64,000 nt of DNA from the NCBI RefSeq assembly GCF_046348265.1, contig NZ_JAXMEO010000008.1; one strand, 5' to 3'. Position 1 is the first letter of the stretch, and each line of letters begins with the position of its first letter. Made by a program: the position numbers and the translations under genes. A model generated the notes under the pieces. It did no database searches and was not told the origin of the DNA. It saw nothing but the letters and a program-made list of their open reading frames with translations. Source of the stretch: Pelomonas sp937871895. Its GTDB lineage: Bacteria; Pseudomonadota; Gammaproteobacteria; Burkholderiales; Burkholderiaceae_C. Below are positions 38,443 through 47,040 of the stretch, in pieces.

Positions 38443-39723
38443 TCAAGACCTTAGCGAACGGCGGAGATCGCCCCTCTCTGCTGCCGTTCGCGGTTCCGCG
38501 AACAGGCCTGGCAGTCCAGACTTGGCCGCGAGCAGCGCAGGATGCTCGCCTGTGGCCTTCCACGTCAGGCCGCAGGCAGCCACCAGCAGCGAGCGCACCG
38601 GGGCGATGGCGGCGATCAGCTGCCGACGGATGCCCGAGGCCCGGCTCGGTGAGCGTTGAGCACGCTTGGCCGCAATGAGTTCGAGCAGCCGCGTGCGCAG
38701 TTCGGCTGCCCGGTCTTCGTCCTGGGCCAGCTCAGCCAACTCTTGCAGCAGCAGCTGGTACTGCCGCGACCAGTCGATGGCCAACACTGCGTCGTCGGCG
38801 CATTGGCGCCAGAGATCGGCGGCGCGGCGCTGGAACATGAGGATGAACTGGTCGGTGGCCGTCAGCAGGCAGTAGCGCAGGAAGCAGGCCATTTCGACGG
38901 TCCGTGCCCGCTCCTTGATGCGCTCGCTGATCGACGGTGGCCGTGTGGCCATGCGCCGGGCGTAGCGGCGCACGAGCGCATCGTTGAGCTCGCCCAGGTA
39001 TCGATCCAGGCCCAGGCCGTTGAGGAAGGTGATGCGCTCGAGCACTTCGGCGATCTGGCGCGTGGAGTGCTTGGCCGGCGCGCTCCACAGCCAGCTCTGG
39101 CAGTGCTGGCCGTCCGGCCGGGTGGCAGCCACAGCAGCGGCCCACTGCTTCAAGGCAGTGGCCGACACCGTGGCCCGGATGAACGCGGCCGTGGCGGCCT
39201 CGAGGTCGGCCAGTGCGGCCGCCACCAGCGCCCGGATGGCGCGCTCGTGCACGATGATCAGCCTGTGCTCGTACAACCAGTGCCGGGCCCGCAGCAGCAG
39301 CCGCTCGCGGTCGGCGGTGTGGGCCACCTCGTCGCGCAAAATGCGCACCAGTGCGCGGCGCCGGTGTTCGCTCATCCAGGCAAAGCCCAGGACCTCGCAG
39401 GCCTGCTGCTGGTGATCGAACAAGGTCCGGCCGCGCGAATACAACGCCCGCAGCGATGCCAGATCGGGCGTGGCGATGTCCAGCGTCTGGCCCAGGTGCC
39501 GCAGCAAAGCCACCGGCACGGCGCGAACGCTGTTCAAAGGCCGCCCGCTCATGCGCACGAAACCGATGTGCAGCGCCAGGCCCAGCTTGTGGTGGTCACC
39601 CCTGCGCCGTTCGATCAGCTCCCGCTCGGCGAGGCTGAAGGTGAAGAAGGCCTGCAGCTCGAACGGGCTGAACTCACGCGGCAGCTCACGCAGGCCCAGG
39701 TACGGTGGGTGCCAGCCCTGCAT
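38443..39723 (-). pseudogene. Tn3-family transposase, N-terminal fragment
   Basis: A 426-residue open frame resembling the N-terminal half (DUF4158 region) of Tn3-family TnpA: MQGWHPPYLGLRELPREFSP at the start, LALHIGFVRMSGRPLN near residue 49, then helical sequence. Tn3 transposases are close to 1000 residues with a DDE catalytic domain in the C-terminal half; that half is absent and the frame ends in unrelated sequence about 30 bp from the last TGACGGTAT repeat. It is therefore truncated and inactive. A slightly longer start at 39753 is possible. Confidence 0.8.
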
Positions 39724-39875
39724 CGCCGCCGCTCCCCACGAGTCGAAAGGCAACCAAAGATACGCCCAGCTGAACCGAACAGCAAACGCCGCGAAATCAA
39801 TGACTTACCGCTGAGCACCCGCGCAGTTGCTGGCGATCCGAACCGTCACTTTTTGCACCGAAGTCAAGGGGACCC

Positions 39876-40015
39876 CGCATCGGTCGGCCGGGCTCGATCA
39901 GGATGTGCCGGATGCCGTGGCCCTGCGCTCAGCCGATGAACGCTCGGCTGGTGAACTCCGGGCCGTTGTCGGGGCGCACGGATCGGCCACGGTCAGGCAC
40001 TTCAAGCGCCGGCCG
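39876..40015 (-). pseudogene. IS3-family transposase OrfB fragment
   Basis: On the minus strand the sequence reads RSVRPDNGPEFTSRAFIG, then a TGA in place of an expected Trp codon, then AQGHGIRHILIEPGRPM. This is the catalytic-core segment around the second Asp of the IS3-family DDE integrase (the DNGPEF motif). Only about 45 codons remain, with an internal stop and no flanking OrfA or inverted repeats. The rest of 39754-40134 shows nothing else recognisable. Confidence 0.8.
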
Positions 40016-40134
40016 CTGCCGGCCCATTGATTGCGGAGCCCCGCATGAGATTCTCAAAGACTACCCGATTGAGATGCCATGTCGTCTACGTCATAACTCG
40101 GTCGCGATTCAGCCCGTCATTCCTGGCGTCGTTC

Positions 40135-41478
40135 TCAGTAGACACCCTGGGCGCGCATCGCGTCGGCCACCTTCACGAATCCAGCGATGTTGGCGCCATC
40201 GACGTAGTTGATCGAACCGTCAGAGCGCGTGCCGTGGCGAACGCAGTTGTTGTGGATGTCCTTCATGATGGCGTGCAACCGCTCGTCGACCTCGCCGGCG
40301 GACCATGACAGACGCAGTGCGTTCTGCGACATCTCCAGCCCCGAAGTGGCCACGCCGCCTGCGTTGCTGGCCTTGCCAGGTGCGTACAACGTGCGGGCCT
40401 TCAGGAAGACATCCACGGCTTGCAGCGTGCAGGGCATGTTGGCGCCTTCGGCCACACAGAACGCGCCGTTGGCCACCAGGGTGGCCGCGTCGAGTTCGTC
40501 GAGCTCGTTCTGCGTTGCGCAGGGCAGTGCGATGTCGGTGGGCACGTGCCAGGGCCGCTTGCCGGCCTCGAAGTGCAGGCCGAACTGAGCCGCAAACGCC
40601 GACAGGCGTCCGCGCTTGACGTTCTTCAGCTGCATCAGCGCCTGGAGCTTCTCGGTGTCGATGCCATCACGGTCGACGACGGTGCCATCGGAATCGGAGA
40701 AGGTAATCACGCGCGCGCCCAGCTCGATGGCCTTCTCGGCAGCGTACTGCGCCACGTTGCCCGACCCCGAGATCGAGACCCGCAGGCCGTCGAAGTTGCG
40801 ATGGGCGCGGCGCAGCATCTCCTGCGCGAAATACACCGTGCCATAGCCGGTAGCCTCGGGTCGCATCAGGCTGCCCCCGAACGCGATGCCCTTGCCGGTG
40901 AACACGCCGCCGGTGTCGTTCGACAGCTTTTTCATCGCACCGGCCATGAAGCCCACCTCGCGTGCACCGACGCCGATGTCGCCCGCGGGCACATCGGTGT
41001 TGGGGCCCAGGTGGCGGTAAAGCTCGCTCATCAACGCCTGGCAGAAGCGCATCACTTCGGCGTCGCTCTTGCCCTTGGGGTCAAAGTCGGAACCACCCTT
41101 GGCGCCACCCATCGGCAGCGTGGTCAGCGAGTTCTTCAGCGTCTGCTCGAACGCGAGGAACTTCAGGATCGACAGTGTCACCGATGGATGAAACCGCATG
41201 CCGCCCTTGTAGGGGCCGATGGCCGAGCTGTGCTGGATGCGGAAGGCGCGGTTCACCTGGGTCTGGCCCCGGTCGTCGAGCCAGGCCACGCGGAACTGGA
41301 TCACCCGTTCGGGCTCGACGAGGCGCTCGAGCAGGGCGTACTCGCCGTACTGCGGGTGGGTTTCGATGAATGGCCACAAGCTGACCATCACTTCCCGGAC
41401 GGCTTGCAAAAACTCGGGCTGGTGAGGGTCCCGCCGCGCCACTGCGGCCAGGAAGTCGTCGAGATGGGCGAATTTCAA
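40135..41478 (-). CDS. gdhA: NADP-specific glutamate dehydrogenase
   Basis: A hexameric GdhA-type enzyme converting 2-oxoglutarate and ammonium to glutamate with NADPH. From a TTG start at 41478 the protein is 447 residues, exactly the length of the Escherichia coli enzyme, and GGAG stands about 9 bases upstream. A longer frame from 41574 adds 32 residues without family similarity. Motifs: GPYKGGMRFHPSV, the catalytic-Lys segment MGGAKGGSDFDPKG, ADVPAGDIGVG-like PNTDVPAGDIGVGAREVG, and the nucleotide-binding SISGSGNVAQYAAEK. Glutamate production would support osmotic adjustment together with the Mrp antiporter; that link is inference. Confidence 0.95.
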   Translation of the reverse strand: MKFAHLDDFLAAVARRDPHQPEFLQAVREVMVSLWPFIETHPQYGEYALLERLVEPERVIQFRVAWLDDRGQTQVNRAFRIQHSSAIGPYKGGMRFHPSVTLSILKFLAFEQTLKNSLTTLPMGGAKGGSDFDPKGKSDAEVMRFCQALMSELYRHLGPNTDVPAGDIGVGAREVGFMAGAMKKLSNDTGGVFTGKGIAFGGSLMRPEATGYGTVYFAQEMLRRAHRNFDGLRVSISGSGNVAQYAAEKAIELGARVITFSDSDGTVVDRDGIDTEKLQALMQLKNVKRGRLSAFAAQFGLHFEAGKRPWHVPTDIALPCATQNELDELDAATLVANGAFCVAEGANMPCTLQAVDVFLKARTLYAPGKASNAGGVATSGLEMSQNALRLSWSAGEVDERLHAIMKDIHNNCVRHGTRSDGSINYVDGANIAGFVKVADAMRAQGVY

Positions 41479-41741
41479 AGCGTTCTTCTCCGGTCGAAAG
41501 GAATGGGCGCGCGCCCATTTGTCGGGCGCTGCACACCAACCGCGTGCCCTCTGAGATTTTAGGGGACCCGGCATGCACCATCCTGCCCTGACCTTGTGGC
41601 ACTGCGCAGGTGCAGTGAAGCGATTTGCCGTCGGTGCATGCCAATGCCCTAGCTAGCCCCGGAGCTTGCGGAAACACCCATGACAAAGTGCTGGTTGGAT
41701 GACCCAGCCACGAGGGAGATCTCGTCTTGAGCGGGCCTCTG

Positions 41742-41861
41742 ATGAAACGGGCTGCAGGTCCCGCTGAGTTCGCCAAGCCGGTGCTTCACCTGTGCCCGCC
41801 CATGGTGGCGTTCGCGACCGGGCAAACGTTCATCTTGGACGGTGGCCAGACGGCGCATTGA
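41742..41861 (+). pseudogene. Short-chain dehydrogenase C-terminal remnant
   Basis: Forty codons ending AFATGQTFILDGGQTAH-stop match the C-terminal end of SDR enzymes, where TGQxxxxDGG is conserved. The preceding PAEFAKPVLHLCPPM corresponds to the helix before it. The cofactor-binding N-terminus and catalytic YxxxK are missing. Confidence 0.75.
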
Positions 41862-42129
41862 GAGCGTCTAGGAATTCGTTCAAGCCGACGCCGCTTCGCG
41901 GCACGGCTCCTGCACGCTCTGCCTGAACCAGTGCTGACCCCGCTCGTCTGAGGTCGCCGGAGGCGCGACGATGGCGAGCCTGAAGCAACTCGAATCAGGC
42001 AAGCGCCTCCGCAATCGTTCCCACCGACTTGAGCGCCGCCTCGAAGTACCCGCTATCAAAATGGCCGAAATCCACCCGCACATGGTGCCGATATCGATGG
42101 TCTGCTGAAAACAAGTGCCCGGCTACAGC

Positions 42130-42534
42130 ATGGAGGCCGCACGTGCCGTCTCGCGGGCGTTGTACTTCCGGGCGGGCGCATTCGAGCCCCGGCCGTAACA
42201 GAGCGCCGAGTGGAACCGTGGCAAATACCTGACGCAGGGCCTGGGTCACTGCACCGCCTGTCACTTTGGCCGCAACATCCTTGGCGGCACGGGCCTGAAC
42301 GCGGAGTGCGCAGGTGGCCTCATGCCGGACGCGACCTGGTACGCCCCTTCGCTGGCATCCGCGCAGGAAGCAGGGACTCAGCACTGGCCTCGTATCGATG
42401 TCGTCAAGCTCCTCAAGAACGGCGTGTCAGAGCATGCATCCGTCTCCGGCCCGATGCCCGAGGTGGTATTCAGTAGCACGCAGGATCTCACCCATGAGGA
42501 CCTCGACATGCGCTGGGAGTCAGATAAGGGCTAG
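42130..42534 (+). pseudogene. c-type cytochrome pseudogene (alcohol/gluconate dehydrogenase subunit type)
   Basis: The frame reads MEAARAVSRALYFRAGAF, meets an in-frame TAA at 42196, and continues QSAEWNRGKYLTQGLGHC TACH, i.e. a CxxCH haem site (CTACH), to TAG at 42534. The layout matches the second or third haem domain of membrane-bound dehydrogenase cytochrome subunits (GGLxxxxWYAPSL, then the VVKLLKNGVSEHA segment and DLTHEDL). The upstream haem domain(s) and signal peptide are absent, and there is an internal stop, so it is non-functional. Confidence 0.75.
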
Positions 42535-42837
42535 CAGTTGAGGCATTCGCTGGCGGGTTCGCGCATTCGTGATCCCACTGAACCTGCATCGGTTCGGCGC
42601 AGCGCCAGAAAGGAGCAGACCCCTTACGGGGCTACCCGGCAATCGGTGGCATGGCCCAGGTCTCGAGCGTGATCGCGATCGCGGATGCTGACACGGCAGC
42701 CACGGCTCGTGACCGTCACCCGGCCACCTGCCTTCGCAGGCCGTGTCACGTGTACAACCCTCCACGCGAATGTGGTGGAAGACACGCGAGTCCAGCTTCT
42801 GGAATACTGACTCGATCAACTGCTGGAGGCTGGCCCT
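42535..42837. other. Intergenic region upstream of first usp gene
   Basis: About 300 bp with no gene. It must carry the promoter for the stress protein and perhaps the Mrp operon. I looked for an Fnr/Anr box (TTGAT-n4-ATCAA); the best match near 42808 is poor. A GGAGG ribosome site precedes the ATG at 42838. Confidence 0.4.
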
Positions 42838-43734
42838 ATGAACCCACTACGTGCCATCATCGCAGCGACCGACTTTTCTGCGTCGGCGAGGCACGCGGCA
42901 CAACGGGCTGCTCTGCTGGCCCAGGCGAGCGGCGGGGCGCTGACGCTGACGCACACCGTCGGCGGCTCGGCGCTTGAGGATCTGCGCCGTTGGCTGGCCG
43001 ACGACAATCAATCCTGCAGTGTTATCGAGGCCGATGCGCGCCAACGCCTGCAGGAACTGGCGGCCGAGCTGGGTCGGTCCCACGGCGTCAACGTCGACAC
43101 GCACCTGAGCATCGGCAACCCCGTAGAGCAGGTCGTCCGGCATGCCGACGACGTCGATGCGGGACTTCTCGTGACCGGGACCCGCGGCGCCGGGTTCTTC
43201 CGTGGTGTGGTGTTCGGATCGACCGCCGAACGCATCGCCAAGCGATCGTCACGGCCGGTGCTCATGGTGCGTCAGTTGCCCCACGAGCCCTATCGCCGAA
43301 TCCTGGTGCCGGTGGACTTCTCCGAGTGGAGCCACAGCGCGATCGAGCTGGCCCGGCAGATCGCGCCCGAGGCCTCGCTGGTCCTGATGCATGCCGTCGA
43401 GCTGCCGTTCGAGGGCAAGATGCGCACGGCCGGCGTGGCCGAAGACACCGTGATGCGTTACCGGGACACCGCGCGGCGCGAGGCACAGCAGCGTCTGCGC
43501 GGGCTTGCGGTCGACGCGGGGCTGGACACGGAACGTGTGCGCCTGAGCACCCCCTGCGGTGCAGACCCATGGATGTTGATCGTGCAGGAGGAGCAGGAGC
43601 AGGACTGCGACCTCGTCGTCATCGGCCGCCAGGGTCGCCACGCGCTCGACGAGTTCCTGCTGGGCAGCACGACGCGGATGGTCGTGGCCGACGGCGCAGC
43701 CGACGTGCTGATCTCGAGCCGGCAAACCCGCTGA
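42838..43734 (+). CDS. Tandem-domain universal stress protein (first copy)
   Basis: A 298-residue protein with two UspA domains (about 1-142 and 150-298). Both have an intact ATP-binding motif G-x2-G-x9-G(S/T): GTRGAGFFRGVVFGST and GRQGRHALDEFLLGST. Each domain begins with the usual beta strand and Asp (IIAATDFS; ILVPVDFS). Tandem Usp proteins bind ATP and support survival under energy limitation or other stress. It lies 52 bp upstream of mrpA. A sibling gene lies at 53132. Confidence 0.92.
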   Translation: MNPLRAIIAATDFSASARHAAQRAALLAQASGGALTLTHTVGGSALEDLRRWLADDNQSCSVIEADARQRLQELAAELGRSHGVNVDTHLSIGNPVEQVVRHADDVDAGLLVTGTRGAGFFRGVVFGSTAERIAKRSSRPVLMVRQLPHEPYRRILVPVDFSEWSHSAIELARQIAPEASLVLMHAVELPFEGKMRTAGVAEDTVMRYRDTARREAQQRLRGLAVDAGLDTERVRLSTPCGADPWMLIVQEEQEQDCDLVVIGRQGRHALDEFLLGSTTRMVVADGAADVLISSRQTR

Positions 43735-43786
43735 TCTGGGCCGCTGGCCCGGGTCGCCGCGGGGGTCGCACGTAGACTCGAGCGCG

Positions 43787-46696
43787 ATGTCGCTCCTCTT
43801 CCTTTTCTCACTGCCTTTCATCGGCAGCGCGATCGCCGTGCTGTTGCCCACCAACGCCCGCAACCTGGTGTCGTTGTGGGCGGCAGCCGTTGCGCTGGTG
43901 GTCGGCGTGCGACTGGCGGTGCTGTACCCAGACATCCGTGCCGGCACCGTGGTGATGGAGCGCCTGGCCTGGATGCCCAGCCTGGGCATCGACGTGGTCG
44001 TCCGACTCGACGGCTTCGCGTGGATGTTCGCGATGCTGGTCAGCGGCATGGGCCTGCTGGTCACCATCTACGCACGCTACTACCTGTCGGCCGACGACCC
44101 GGCTGCGCGCTTCTATTCACTGCTGCTGGGTTTCATGGGCGCGATGCTCGGCGTCGTCGTCTCGGGCAACCTGGTGCAGCTGGTCGTGTTCTGGGAACTG
44201 ACCAGCGTGTTCTCGTTCCTGCTCATCGGCTATTGGACGCACCGGAAGGACGCGCGGCGCGGCGCACGCATGGCCTTCACCGTCACGGCCAGCGGCGGGC
44301 TGGCACTGCTGGCGGGCGTGCTCGTGCTTGGTCACATCGTCGGCAGCCACGAACTCGACTCCGTGCTTCGGTCCGGCGACCTGGTGCGCGCCCACCCGCT
44401 CTATCCCCTGGCGCTCGGCCTGGTGCTGCTGGGCGCGCTGACCAAGAGTGCACAGTTCCCCTTCCACTTCTGGCTGCCGCACGCGATGGCTGCGCCCACG
44501 CCAGTCTCGGCCTACCTGCACTCGGCCACGATGGTGAAGGCCGGCGTCTTCCTGCTGGCGCGGCTGTGGCCGGTGCTCTCGGGCACCGAGGAATGGTTCT
44601 GGATCGTCGGCGGCGCCGGCCTGGCCACGCTGCTGCTGGGCAGCTACGTGGCGATGTTCCAGAACGACCTGAAAGGCCTGCTGGCTTACTCGACGATCAG
44701 CCACCTCGGCTTGATCACGCTGCTGCTGGGGCTGAACAGTCCACTGGCCGCGGTCGCGGCGGTCTTCCACATGATGAACCACGCCACCTTCAAGGCGTCG
44801 CTCTTCATGGCCGTGGGCATCATCGACCACGAGAGCGGCACGCGCGACATGCGCCGGCTCGACGGCCTGTTCCGCTTCATGCCGATCACCGGCACGCTGG
44901 CCATCGTGGCCTGTGCGGCGATGGCCGGGGTGCCGCTGCTCAACGGCTTCCTCTCGAAGGAGATGTTCTTCGCCGAGACCGTCTTCGTCAGCGCACACCC
45001 GGCCATCGAACACGGCCTGCCCGCAGCAGCTACGCTGGCGGGCGTGTTCGCGGTGGTCTACTCGCTGCGCTTCGGCCACGATGTCTTCTTCGGTCCGCCG
45101 CCCACCGATTGCCCGCGCCAGCCGCACGAGCCGGTGCACTGGATGCGCGTTCCCGTGGAACTGCTGGTGCTGGCTTGCGTGGTCGTCGGCACACTGCCGG
45201 CCTGGACCATCGGACCTGTGCTCGCGCTGGCCGCGCAGCCAGTGGTCGGCGGCACGCTACCAGCGTACAGCCTGGCGGTCTGGCACGGCTTCAACACGCC
45301 GCTGGTGATGAGCCTGATCGCCACCGCTGGTGGCGTGCTGGTCTACCTGCGCTTCGCCGACCGCTTCAAGCAGCGCCGCGGGCGCGGCGCCCCGCTGCTG
45401 CAGGGCCTGGACGGCAAGCGGCTGTTCGAGAACATCCTGGCCCGCATGTCCGATGCCGCGCGGCGGCTGGTGCGCTGGCTGGGCACGCGGCGGCTTCAGC
45501 CGCAGCTGTTCGCGATGCTGCTCATCGCCGGCTTGGCGGGGCTGGGATCGGCGCTGATCGTGCCGCTGACCTGGGGCGACCGCGCCCGCGTCCCGGTCAC
45601 GCCCGAGTTCGTGCTGCTGTGGGTCATCGCCGGCGCTTGCGCCATCGGCGCTGCCAACCAGGCCAAGTTCCACCGCCTGGCGGCGCTGGCCATGCTCAGC
45701 GTCGTCGGCCTGGCGCTGTGCATCACGTTCGCGTGGTTCTCGGCGCCGGACCTGGCGCTGACGCAGCTGGCCGTGGAGGTCGTCACCCTCGTGCTGTTCC
45801 TGCTGGGGCTGCGCTGGATGCCCAAGCGCGTCGAGCAGGACGATCCGCGCACGCGCGCACGCGCCTGGTGGCGTCGACGCCGCGACCTGATGCTGGCGGT
45901 GGCCATCGGCGTTGGCCTGTCGGCGCTGTCGTATGCGCTGCTGACGCGGCAGGCGCCGCTGTCGATTTCGCCCTTCTTCATTGCGAAGGCCTTGCCGGAG
46001 GGCGGCGGCACGAACGTCGTCAACGTGATGCTGGTCGACTTCCGCGGCTTCGACACGCTGGGCGAGATCACCGTGCTGGGCATCGTCGGCCTGACGGTGT
46101 ACGCGCTGCTGCGGCGCTTCCGACCGGCGCGGGAGACGGTCGAAGCGACGGGCCAGCAGCAGGTCTCCGCCGACACCGCCGGCGCCGACCTGATCGACCG
46201 CGACGGCGACGGCGACGATCACCTGCCGCCCTACCTGGAGGTGCCCGCCGTGCTGGTGCGGCTGCTGCTGCCGGTGGCGGGCCTGTTCGCCTTCCACCTC
46301 TTCATGCGCGGCCACAACGAACCGGGCGGCGGATTCGTCGCCGGTCTGGTGGTGGCCATCGCCTTCATCACGCAATACATGGTCAGCGGGACGCGTTGGG
46401 TCGAGGAACGCATGCACCTGCTTCCCACGCGCTGGATCGCGACCGGCCTGCTGATCGCGCTGGCCACCGGGCTGGGCTCGCTGGCGCTGAGCCACCCCTT
46501 CCTGACCACGCACACCGCCCACGTCACCTGGCCGCTGGTGGGCCAGGTGCACCTGCCCACCGCGGCGATCTTCGACCTGGGCGTGCTCGCGGTGGTGGTG
46601 GGCTCGACCCTGCTGCTGCTGACCGCCATCGCCCACCAGTCGCTGCGCGCGCGCCGCCGGCAAGGCCTGCCACCCGCCGGAGTGAGGGAAGGCTGA
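43787..46696 (+). CDS. mrpA: Mrp Na+/H+ antiporter, fused MrpA-MrpB subunit
   Basis: A 969-residue membrane protein homologous to NuoL-type proton-pumping subunits, the largest part of the Mrp cation/proton antiporter. Residues up to about 770 correspond to MrpA: ELTSVFSFLLIGYW, the lysine in LTKSAQFPFHFWLPHAMAAP, and HSATMVKAGVFLLARLWP. The C-terminal 140 residues are MrpB-like: HLFMRGHNEPGGGFVAGLVV. This fused form is characteristic of group 2 Mrp operons. The complex expels Na+ in exchange for H+, giving pH and salt tolerance. The stop overlaps mrpC (TGATG). Confidence 0.95.
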   Translation: MSLLFLFSLPFIGSAIAVLLPTNARNLVSLWAAAVALVVGVRLAVLYPDIRAGTVVMERLAWMPSLGIDVVVRLDGFAWMFAMLVSGMGLLVTIYARYYLSADDPAARFYSLLLGFMGAMLGVVVSGNLVQLVVFWELTSVFSFLLIGYWTHRKDARRGARMAFTVTASGGLALLAGVLVLGHIVGSHELDSVLRSGDLVRAHPLYPLALGLVLLGALTKSAQFPFHFWLPHAMAAPTPVSAYLHSATMVKAGVFLLARLWPVLSGTEEWFWIVGGAGLATLLLGSYVAMFQNDLKGLLAYSTISHLGLITLLLGLNSPLAAVAAVFHMMNHATFKASLFMAVGIIDHESGTRDMRRLDGLFRFMPITGTLAIVACAAMAGVPLLNGFLSKEMFFAETVFVSAHPAIEHGLPAAATLAGVFAVVYSLRFGHDVFFGPPPTDCPRQPHEPVHWMRVPVELLVLACVVVGTLPAWTIGPVLALAAQPVVGGTLPAYSLAVWHGFNTPLVMSLIATAGGVLVYLRFADRFKQRRGRGAPLLQGLDGKRLFENILARMSDAARRLVRWLGTRRLQPQLFAMLLIAGLAGLGSALIVPLTWGDRARVPVTPEFVLLWVIAGACAIGAANQAKFHRLAALAMLSVVGLALCITFAWFSAPDLALTQLAVEVVTLVLFLLGLRWMPKRVEQDDPRTRARAWWRRRRDLMLAVAIGVGLSALSYALLTRQAPLSISPFFIAKALPEGGGTNVVNVMLVDFRGFDTLGEITVLGIVGLTVYALLRRFRPARETVEATGQQQVSADTAGADLIDRDGDGDDHLPPYLEVPAVLVRLLLPVAGLFAFHLFMRGHNEPGGGFVAGLVVAIAFITQYMVSGTRWVEERMHLLPTRWIATGLLIALATGLGSLALSHPFLTTHTAHVTWPLVGQVHLPTAAIFDLGVLAVVVGSTLLLLTAIAHQSLRARRRQGLPPAGVREG

Positions 46697-47040
46697 TGGA
46701 GGTCGTGATCTCGATCGCGATCGGCGTGATGGCCAGTGCCGGCGTGTGGCTGGTGCTGCGGCCGCGGACCTTCCAGGTGCTGATCGGTCTGACACTGCTG
46801 TCGTACGCGGTCAACCTGTTCATCTTCAGCGTCGGCAGCCTGGCGATCGGACGCGAACCCATCGTCAGGGCGGGCGTGGCGGCCGACCTCGTCAACTACA
46901 GCGACCCGCTGCCGCAGTCGCTGGTGTTGACCGCCATCGTCATCGGCTTCGCGACGACGGCGTTGTTCCTGGTCGTGTTGCTGGCGCTGCGCGGCCTGTC
47001 CGGTGGCGACCACGTGGACGGGCAGGAGGAACGTCCATGA
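46696..47040 (+). CDS. mrpC: Mrp antiporter subunit C
   Basis: A 114-residue NuoK-like subunit with three predicted membrane helices: IGVMASAGVWLVL, a central QVLIGLTLLSYAVNLFIFSVG and the C-terminal LVLTAIVIGFATTALFLVVLL. The segment DPLPQSLVLTAIVIG is the family signature. It starts at the last base of the mrpA stop and overlaps mrpD (ATGA). Confidence 0.93.
   Translation: MEVVISIAIGVMASAGVWLVLRPRTFQVLIGLTLLSYAVNLFIFSVGSLAIGREPIVRAGVAADLVNYSDPLPQSLVLTAIVIGFATTALFLVVLLALRGLSGGDHVDGQEERP

Noticed and set aside
41995..42384. A 129-codon minus-strand frame opposite the cytochrome remnant
   Set aside because: It overlaps the recognisable cytochrome c pseudogene on the other strand and has no recognisable family.
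42804..42820. Possible Fnr/Anr box upstream of the first usp gene
   Set aside because: The left half-site does not match TTGAT at the required 4-base spacing.
43876..47040. A 1054-codon plus-strand frame across mrpA
   Set aside because: It is an Arg/Pro/Ala-rich shadow of mrpA; only its end coincides with the real mrpC gene, which has its own start at 46696.
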